Source of the DNA: Lycorma delicatula
Lineage: Eukaryota; Arthropoda; Insecta; Hemiptera; Fulgoridae
Length of the DNA: 64,000 bases
Direction of reading: 5' to 3'
NCBI RefSeq assembly: GCF_047948215.1
Contig: NC_134463.1
Span: forward strand, 59,517,701-59,581,700
In this document: positions 26,801-37,180 of the stretch, piece after piece
How the letters are laid out: each line of letters begins with the position of its first letter
Numbering within the stretch: position 1 is the first letter of the stretch
The notes under the pieces: model-generated
Told to the model about the DNA's origin: nothing
The model's input: only the letters and a program-made list of their open reading frames with translations
Databases searched by the model: none
Program-made: the position numbers and the translations under genes

Positions 26801-29800
26801 ATAAGTAAGTACTAATCTAATATCCTTTGATAAAAGAAAAACATTTACTTATTGAGTAAAAATGTAAACATTACCTTTGTAAAACTAAAAGATATGTTAA
26901 TAGTGGTATAAAATATATAGGTTTCTGATAATAAAACAGTTTCTGATACTGACAGTTTATATGTCAGTATCAGTCATTTGCAGTAATAGCTGTTTTTTGT
27001 ACCTAGTTTTTTTTAATAAATTTAAAGGGACTGAAATGTAACATTTATTGGAACATAACAATAGAGCAAACTGTCGTACTTTTATGCCATATTTATACCA
27101 TTTGACTATCTCTTTTCATTTGTTAGTTATGAGCAATTTTTTATTACACTTCAGCCATCACTTGCATTCAGATTTTTTTTGTAAAATGAAGTCTTCTATC
27201 TTAATGAACAAGTCTATTTCTTTTAATGAATGAATTGAAGAACGTGTCATTTTAGATTATAATATATGTTGTACTGAAAACCACTTATTTAAAAATATTT
27301 CATTTAATGGTAATATGGTACATGTATATCGTTATCGTTTTTATTATATTATAGTGTCATAGTGGATGATCGGTTACCATGGAATGAAGTGTATGATTTT
27401 ATCTGTGATCGTCTTAGAGCTGTACGTCAAGATCTAGTTATTCAGCAACCTCCAGCTCAAGTTTCTCTTAAAATTTTAGAACCAATTGTTCGATTTCATG
27501 TGTATTCAGCATATAGGTAAGATGCTTTGTTATCTGGTTTTTATTTTTAAAAATATTTAACTATGTAATACCATATAGTAGTTATCTAAAACAAAAAAAT
27601 TAAATTAAATAATAACAGATGTCAGCAGACAAACTTTTAATTATTTATTTATGGTTTTATTTTAATATTTTAAAATAATATTATAATAGTGAGTTAAAAA
27701 AAATATATATATATATATAATACAGTGTGTTAATAATTTGATTTGATAAACGTTTTAGTATTAAACGAAAGTATTAAAATACTTTCAAGAACAGAATAAA
27801 TTTCCTCGCTTCTTTCACTGTAAATACTTATATTTATTAGTACCTCTTCTTCGTCTTTCAAACTGCAACAATAATTTGATCGATTATATAATATTTAAAG
27901 TTTAAAAGTAATAGAGAGAAGCAAACCATACCTGCTCTCATAGTTGGTTTGAATAAACCTCAAACTATTTGGAAGAACAATGTTTCAGGTTAACAGTCTA
28001 ACTATCTCATCCTACAATATAAAAGAAGTCATACTTTTCCATTAAAACCTTTCTAAAATATTGAAATTCATGTATGTTAATAAATAATAAGATTTTTAAT
28101 TGTTTTACATGTTTTTATCGGTTCTGTAGTTTGTGTTAATTTGAACCTCTTTGTTAAGAGTTTTTTAATTTCTTTTAAAAAAGTAATAAATTAATCATGA
28201 CTCAAATTACCTGGAAATATCCCTCCAGAAGATCTTTTCAGGATTATAATCAAGTCTTTTTCAGTAATGTTGCAGATGATACTGTTATTTGTCTTAAGTG
28301 GTATTTGTCCAGAACTCATTTTGTATGTTATCAAATAGTATGTTTGATCAGTTGTGCTTGTTCATTTATTTAGCTTATTGTTTTTACTTGTAAATTTGTT
28401 TTGTCAAGTGTAGTATTGTCAATTACTGTATTAGGTAAGTTAATGTGAAGAACACACATAAGCATGACAAGTGATATTAGGATCATTTTTTTTTTTTGTA
28501 AATCATCTCATGTAAATGGATTATGCAAATAAAGATATTAACCTTAACATGAAAATTTTATGTTTAACTTTTTGAAGTCAGTAATTTAATTTAAATACTT
28601 GAACTACACAAACACTAAATTTAAAAAAAAATAGCACACTGAATCTACAAATATAACACTGATCAAGAATATTATTTGACTCATCTTAAACTGTTCTCCT
28701 AACTGTTTTAAGATGAGCACTATCTGCTACACTAGTAAGTCAAGCGACTGGATTATACTGGAAATATTTTAAAAATTTGAGTCGTGATTAATCTATTATT
28801 TTCTAAGATTGTAAACTTCATATATCATGCTGATAAACAAATTTGTATTAAATTTACTCTACTACTATTTTATTTGATGTACTGTATTTTATTTTATTTG
28901 TATTCTGTATTTTTTTTCTATTTATATGTGTTGTTTCTTTAGGTTATGTGGTGTACCTCTAATAGAATTTGACCCAAAATTAAATATTGATCAACTTAAA
29001 ATATGTTTAGAACAGATTTTTGTTCTTTACAGTAATGTAAAAGAATTCTGTGATAATAGAGAAGAGATGGAAGCTTTGTACCAGATTATTTATTTGGGTA
29101 ACAATGATGCCGTTTTAAGAGGCTTTAAATTACCAGAAAAGTATTTGTAAGTATTTAATTAATATACTTGTAATATTTTGATTATACTATTATCAACAAC
29201 AAATTTAGTTATTTAAACAGATAGTTATTTAAATTGCTATGAAAGAAAACATTTTTAACTAACATATTGTACGCAGTTTTAAGCCATTTGACATTAATTC
29301 AAAATCTATTTTGAATAATGAACAACTAACTAACCAAATAAGTCATTAAAAAATAAATAAATGCCAACAATTTCAATTCTACAGACACACCTTACTCCGA
29401 TAAGGTCGACTAATGTGTGTTGCAACTGTCAACTAACTGTCCATATCCTTGTGGTTGTATCTGTTATGTACATTGCATCACAAGTTTAACTACAGGCTAA
29501 CATGCAAACTATTCTAGGGGATAATGAAATGCTGTTACCTTATATTTAAAATATCTTATGGCCATCTGTTTATATTCAAATAAATTACTACAGTATGTCT
29601 CAACTATTCATGCTACTTGCCATAAAGCAGTTGGTAATTTTACTATTTTAATTGAGATATGTAATGTGATAGATCACATTTATTTTTATTTCACTTTTAT
29701 CATGCATTACAGGCTTTTTACTTTGAAGATGTATTTTAACAATGCTAGGTTTTTAGTTTTTAATTAATTTTTAACTGTCCATTTTTTAATATTTATTTTT

Positions 29801-32800
29801 TACAAGAAATGTATTGTGTCCAGGCGATAACACAAAAGTGTTTCACCCAGAAAAACCAAATACAAAAAATAGAACCGAATGATACTATGCACCTCATAAC
29901 TGGCAGGAGCTGCAACATTGCTTCCATATTTCATCATGTGGTACTTGATCAGTATGTGGCTGACTGCATGTGTACGATATTTAAAGTTAACTGATGTCTA
30001 CTGTGCTTGTGTTATGTTGCTATGGAAATCTGTTTTTTTTTTTTGTAACACTGACCAGAGGTTAATCTATAAATACCCAACGTAATAATAGATCCGATTA
30101 CAGAGTGTCAAATGTGCAGAACCATCCAGTTTCATGGATACACATAGAAAACGTTTTTACAAGAAAAGTTTATGTAATTTGAAATACATGTAAAATTTGA
30201 TTTTATTCTTTAATGTAACAAATTTAAAAAAAAAAATTAGTTTTCATAATTAATTTTAGAACAGGCTTTGGCAGGGTATTTGGTTGGCATTTGTTCTATT
30301 GTAATACATTTATTTTATTTTATTAATACAAACTACAGGTTGGTATTAATTATTCTAATTACGTGAATGTAAAAGTTAATGCTTATAATTAATAAAATAC
30401 ATTGATAAAAAGAAAAAGAATGTGGTTGAATAGTAATCTTTTCAACAGTGGGGAGTGATTTATGATGGGTAAATAAATTATTAAAAATATATCAAGAATT
30501 TAAAATAAATATTTTGATATGTGATAAAAGAAAGGAAACGAGAAAAAAATTATTTTTGAAGATAATGAAGATAAAAATGAGAATAATAATACTGTTAAGA
30601 ATAATTTTGTTAATACAGTTAGAGAACATTGAATGGAGCAACACTGTTATTCTGTTATTTTAATTAACACATTTATATCTTTCACATAATTAAGTGCTAT
30701 TGGTGCACTTTTCATCAACAAGAATATGTGCATTTTATTAAAAAAATATAATTTAAAGGAACTGTTAAAAAGTACTTAAATTCAAATTTAAAACATTTTA
30801 TGTTTTACAGCTGAAAAAATTTAATAATTTTTTCTTTGCACTGCATAGAATTAAATTTTTTGTGATAAGGAAGTAATTCATTTATTAAATGCAAAAAGGA
30901 AGGTTATTTTGGTTGTCTTTATTAATTTAAAAAAATTTGGTCATTTTGATATTTAAAAAAAAAGTCAACGTAAAATTGGTATTTAAGATTGTACAGAAGT
31001 ATTTGCACACTTCCATCACATATTCAAACAATGCAATAAATATAATAGGTCCTAGAATAGAAATTACAATAGAATTACATGATCTGAAAACCATGATCAC
31101 CAGTCATATTTAATTTCCATTCTTTCACCTATGTAACTGCCACTGCTGTAATTATTACAAACAGTCCAGCATTGTGGTGTAAGATTGAAAATTTGTAGCA
31201 TCAGAGCAAAGTGCAACTGTTTATTACAAAATAACTAATGCTAACAGTAAATATTTTATTTAGATTCAATCTTGAAAATTTAGTTTGAACATGAACCTGA
31301 AAACTATGGATATAATTGCAGTATAACAGTTCAGAGTTTACTTTGAACAGCTCCTTCCTTATAATTAAACTGGGTTGAGCTTAAAAATTAAGCTTAAACT
31401 TAAAAATTTTTTTATGAGAAATTTTTCTATTAAATTCATATCTCTTGTTTATTTTAACACTGCTGTAAGCTGGTCCCATATTTCAAGAATATGGGGAAGT
31501 ATAGAGGGGGAGGAGTAATAACCTTGAAAAAAAACCTGGGTCCATCTGGTAGCATCCAGTTATAGGGCCCCTGAATAGGGTTGCAGGTAACAACTAGCCA
31601 ATGATCTTGAAAGCAGACTAGGAGTAGTTTCCCATCAGCGGAGAAGGCTGAAGAGCCTAGGGAAATGTAATCTCAAATAAAAATCCCTGTAAATGTGAGG
31701 AGAGTAAGATGGCAGCCCCATCGCCAAACTTTGCTTGTGTGGGACTCGTAACCCAACCAGGTGAAAATTTTTCTTACTAATTCCATAAGAATAGAAACCG
31801 GGCTGGAATTGAGGACAATTAATTTGGGTACAAACAAATATTATGATTTTGGAAAGCGGAATAAAAAACCAAATGAAAGGAAACGGAGATTTACGTGGAG
31901 GTAGCTGTCTGGAACGTTAGAGGGGTATGTGGAAAGGAGTCTGAACTTGAGAAGGAATTGGTGACAGCTAATGTCGATATTGCAGTCATATCAGAAACAA
32001 AAAAGAAACGTCAAGATTCGTGTAAGTTGACAAATTGTATAATGATCTATGCTGGAATGGAGAGAGACAGAGAGTGAGAGAGAGAGAGAAGCATGGTGGA
32101 GCAGTAGTGGCAATTTTAGTTAGGAAGAAGTTGTGAATTGTGATTCAGTTTTACTCATTTATAAATGAGAGAATCCTGAAAGTCTCTGATGATTCAATGG
32201 GAGTATATGGCAGTAATCGGTATATATGCTGCAGAGGAAGGCAGATGAGGAAATTCGATGTTGTTTTTTGAGCAATTGCAGGAAGTGCTTGATAAGCAGA
32301 ATAGAACAGCTTTCTTAATTTTGGCAGGGGACTTTAACACTAGAGTAGGAAGTGTGTTTGTACAGAATGTGATTGGATGTTTTGGAGAACAAGTTTTAAA
32401 TTATAATGGTAAATGTCTTATAGACTTTGCCTGCTACAATAAACTAAAGGTAACGAACACATTTTTTAAACATAAAGACATTTGTAAATTTACCTGGAAT
32501 GCCAGAGTAACTAAGTCAATCATAGACTATGTTTTGAAAAATATGAAGAGTGCATCTTTGATGAGAAATACTGGAGTTTACAGAGGGTTTGATCCTTCTT
32601 GATTATATCTGATGTTTTGCTCCCAGTAAGATGGAAAAGGAATAAAATACCAATAATGATGAATCAATTTTCAAGGTGAACCTTCTAGAAGATATGAGAA
32701 GTAGGGAGCTTTTTCAGAATTATGTTAGGCAATGTCTGACAGATTCAGAATTACAGACATAAATTTGTAATGGAAGGAACTGATAACTATATTGGAGAAA

Positions 32801-35800
32801 ACTGCTCTCGAGGTTAGTTATAAAGAAGAAAAAAAGTGCTATTGGAATATTGAATTAGATGAAGTAATAAAGGAGAAGAAAGAAACATATTTGAAGTACT
32901 AGTAACTCATTCTCTGCAAGTGACCTGAATTTCCATACAAAGTTAATATAGGCAAACTTAAAGGAATTTTTGCAGTTATTTATAGGGTATTTTAAATTAA
33001 AGTACGTGATATTCTAAATAGATATTATTACACATGTTACTTTTGAAACACACTTTACGTTAAATTTTTGTATATTTTTTGTTGTTTTATGTAGACGATA
33101 TGATCTGAAGATTGCAATGGATATGTCAGTAGCTTGGTATCGTAGAAATTATTTTACTGTTTTAAAGAAATTGAAATTACTTAGTCCTTTGTTACAAGCA
33201 GCAGCAGTAATATTTAAACTTCCAGATATAAGAAGGTAATAATTATTTTATGAATTTTTGTTAAACAAACAATAGAGACTTTTTACATGTATAGGAAGAG
33301 TGAAAAACACTAATAACGAACATCTTATCTTTAAATATAGTATTATCAGTAATATTATGATTTGTTTATATTTTTTATACTAAAGAATTTATCAGTAAAT
33401 TTAATGTGTTGAGTATAAAATTTTTGATTTTCACATTTTAAAAAAGAGCAAAAATTCTTTTTATAGTACTAGATTGTGCTGTTGTTATTATTATATGTAG
33501 TTATAGTTTGTTTATCTAGCACATTAATAATCTACTGCATTGTATTAATGACTGGTATGGTTATCTGAAGTCCATATTGTAAGAAAAGTAAAGTATATTG
33601 TAAATTTCTTTAATAAAGTTTTTAGGTCCTGTACCAAATTTATTGAAAAATACTATAACAAACTTAGGTAAAATAAAAACTTTAACTTAAAATAAAATTT
33701 CTTGTGTAAATAAGATACAAAAATCATACCTAGATGTTATATTTGTTATTAAAAATATTCTGTCTTTCTACTGTTAAATATAAATTGGATGATTATATTG
33801 ATGAATTTGTTCCTTTACATGGAATTTGTGATAATTATAAGTTATGTAATGGTTAATTTTTTTGGAATATTTTTGAATAACATTTTTTAAAATTTTATAT
33901 AAAATTTATTTATGTTACATACTTATATTACTTATTTATATCTACAACAAGGTATGAAAAAAATAATACTAGTTTATGTGTTTTATATATATATACATTA
34001 CACCCTCAATTTAAATGTAATTTTTTTAAGTGATTTCATTTATATGTGTTTGAATAAGTAAGGAAAATTATTTCTGAATACGTGATAGATTTCATTTATA
34101 TGCAGTTACTTTCATTATCATATTTTGTAAACCAGACAAAAATACTGTAGTACAGTACATATTTCGATTACAAGATTAAATATCCGCACAATTATCTTGT
34201 ACTCACAGAAAATGCTTTTGAGTCATTGTAATGAATAGTGCACTGTTTTCACAATCATTGTTCATTTGCAGTTTATGTTAGCCTAAGTGTGTCTTTGTAC
34301 AAAAACTCGAAGTTAAATACGTCTTGTTACTGTTATTGCAGCTATATTCATAAGACTATTTTTTTTTTATACTGTACTGTTCCTCTACTTACTCTGATAA
34401 AAAATGAGTGCTGTGTTAAAACCAAAGAATCAAAAAAAGATTTTATTGTTATTAGAAAAAAATAAATTTCTAAATTGTCTAGATAATAAATATGCTGTGG
34501 CTAGAAAGTTTAACTTAAATGAATCATCTGTGCATACAATACGGCTTAATAAAGACAAAATACGCCAAAGTATCATGGCCAGTGTACTGGTTGTTGAAGA
34601 ATTAAGTGACTCAGAACTTATGGAGACGATAGAAAACAAAATTGTACAAGACATTAATGAAAATGAAGAGAAAATTTTGATAAAAAATAAAACAGTTGAC
34701 TTAACAAATGTAGCCAAATTTGTAAACATGGCGGAGGAATTGAAAGAATTTATAATTGCTGAAGATCCAGTGATGGAGCGTAGTTAGTAGTTTCAATGGG
34801 AACTAGAAAATATAGTTGTGTCATACAAGGAAGAACAAAGACTTTTATTGAACAAATCCTTACACTCCACCATTACTTGTATTTTAATGTTAAGTGAAAA
34901 AAAACTAAATGATAATAAATGTTAAATGAAGTTAGTGGAAATAATTTATATACAGTAGCCTACATACAGTATATATTTTTTGCTTTTTAAATACAAATAT
35001 TCTTTTTAGATACATACATTGTATTGTAATATCATTAAAATAATACAATGATACAGTAATAATAAAATATTAAAATAAAGTACAGTATTTTTTGAGTACA
35101 GTAATTTACGTATATCATTTATTACATAACTTAACAAGAAACTAACTTGTATTTCTGCATTAAATGTGAGTCTCAGTTTACGCTATTTCATTATATGCGG
35201 GAATTTTCTGGAATGTAACACCCACCTAAATTGAGGGTGTACTGTGTGTGTGTGTGTGTGTGTGTATAGATCATGTGTTTCAAAATGAATATCAGAGTTT
35301 TAAAGTTACGCAATATTAAGTTTTACTTATATTGATAAATTATATATGAAATGTAAGAGCAATTCAATTAGTTTTTCCCATTAGTGTTTACTGAGAGCAC
35401 CATGGCATCACTTGGCATGCATCCAACCAATAGGGGAGTTCATCCTGTACTTTAATCAGCTAGTCTGGAGTAATTGATGTGACAGCTGCTTCAATTCTGT
35501 GTCTCAGGTTGGGTAGGTCAGCCAGTTACAGTGGCACATTTACTTGATCCTTTATGAACCCCAAAGAAAAAAATCACAAGGGATCAGATCAGGTGAACGT
35601 GGAGGCCACAGTAAACAAGCCCCATCATCTGGTCCCTGGCGACCAATCTAGCAGTCGGGGAGAATTTCATTCAACCAATCTTTTACAACATTATGCTATT
35701 GAGGAGGTGCATCATCTTGTTGATGAATAAATTTCTGTGGTTCATATTGCAGTTGAGGAAAGAGCCATAGTTGTAGCATATCAAGATAATTAATTTCAGA

Positions 35801-37131
35801 TACACTTGCTTCCGCAAAAAACAATGGCCCATAAACTTGCGGATGGGATATGGCACAAAACACATTCAGTTTTGAGGATTCTCATTCACAATGCAATATT
35901 TTGTGAGGATTTTCTGATCCCGAGATACGCATATTGAGTGCTGTTATTTCCATTAACATGAAATGATGATTTATCATTGAATATGACACAATAAAGAAGG
36001 TCTTCATTGCCCACTGCATTATTTCATTTGTAAAAGTAGCATGCAAAACATAATCTGTAGGCTTTAGAGCTTGTAAGAGCTGTAAATGACATGGACACAG
36101 TTGTAAGCGTTTCCTTAAAACCCTCCATGCAGACATCACTGGAATTGCTAATTCGCAGCTAGCCTTCCTAACAGATATCCTAAGACTATGCACAAAAGAC
36201 TCTTAACATGTTCAACATTGTCTTTGGACACACTCGATCATCCTGTACTCTCCCCTTTACAAATACCGCCAGCGGTTTCAAATTGTTTATACCATCCACG
36301 AATGCTATTATCACACGGGGGATCACAACAGAACTTCAATCTAGAAAGACTTTATATATTTAAATATAAAGGTAAATTTAATTTGATCAACCTACATACA
36401 GAGTATGAGGATGACACAATCATAAAGCTACTGTAGATAGCAGCACTTCTTAAGACACTGATCATTCATAATATTTCAACTCTATACAGTCACATAACTT
36501 TGGCTAGCTAGTCCACATGGATTTCTGTTTTGTTTAAATTATTTATTTTATTTTGTTTTTATTATTGATTTTTGTTTTAACTGAATTTAATTTTAGTAAA
36601 TGACTTCATATTTGTATATAGGCAATTAAAAATTACTTTTTTAAATATAAGATTAAAATCTTATTTAAAAAAAATAATTTTTAATTAAAAATTTTTAGTT
36701 TTATTTTTGTTTTGATTTTAATTTGGAAAAGGATCTTTTAACAATTTTAAATTTTAAGTGTAGTATAAAATGATTTTTAATATCAATTTTAATATGTAAT
36801 TTGATACGAATGATTTGAAAAAATTATGTGCAGCCACTGATGATGCATCAGTTGCTAGCAAAAGTGTAACTTGAGTAACTCGCAAAAGCACTTTTGCATG
36901 AATTATGGAATAAGGTAGGTTTATCCTATTTTATTTTATCTATTAATTCTGTACTTAGGTTGATCAGATTAATATAATTTGTACAGTGTAGAGGAATATG
37001 ATTCTCAAAAGGATCAAAAAATATATATTACACTTTATATACATATTACTGGAATTATTCTTTTTAAAATTCATGTTATTCCTCTCAACTATTAAATTAT
37101 ATTTAGATTAATATATTAAATTATGTACATA

Positions 37132-37180
<49 letters not shown>

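Larger units (their letters stand above)
22156..27354 (+). other. SAC3D1-like intron 2 (5.2 kb), repeat-filled
   Basis: Phase-2 intron. Holds antisense transposase and reverse-transcriptase remnants (22790-24240), a possible antisense retroelement tail (25770-26450) and a repeat D fragment (27025-27190). A 12-base perfect hairpin (CTGATACTGACA and its complement) lies near 26943-26973. Other parts are AT-rich and blank. Confidence 0.75.

Noticed and set aside
29380..30060. Possible Helitron or other helicase-like remnant (frame at 29809-29994)
   Set aside because: Only a vague resemblance around GRSCNIAS; no Rep or helicase motif could be read.
34430..34729. 99-residue minus frame in the Tigger element
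   Set aside because: Antisense of the 127-residue Tigger-like frame, which has the recognisable helix-turn-helix.
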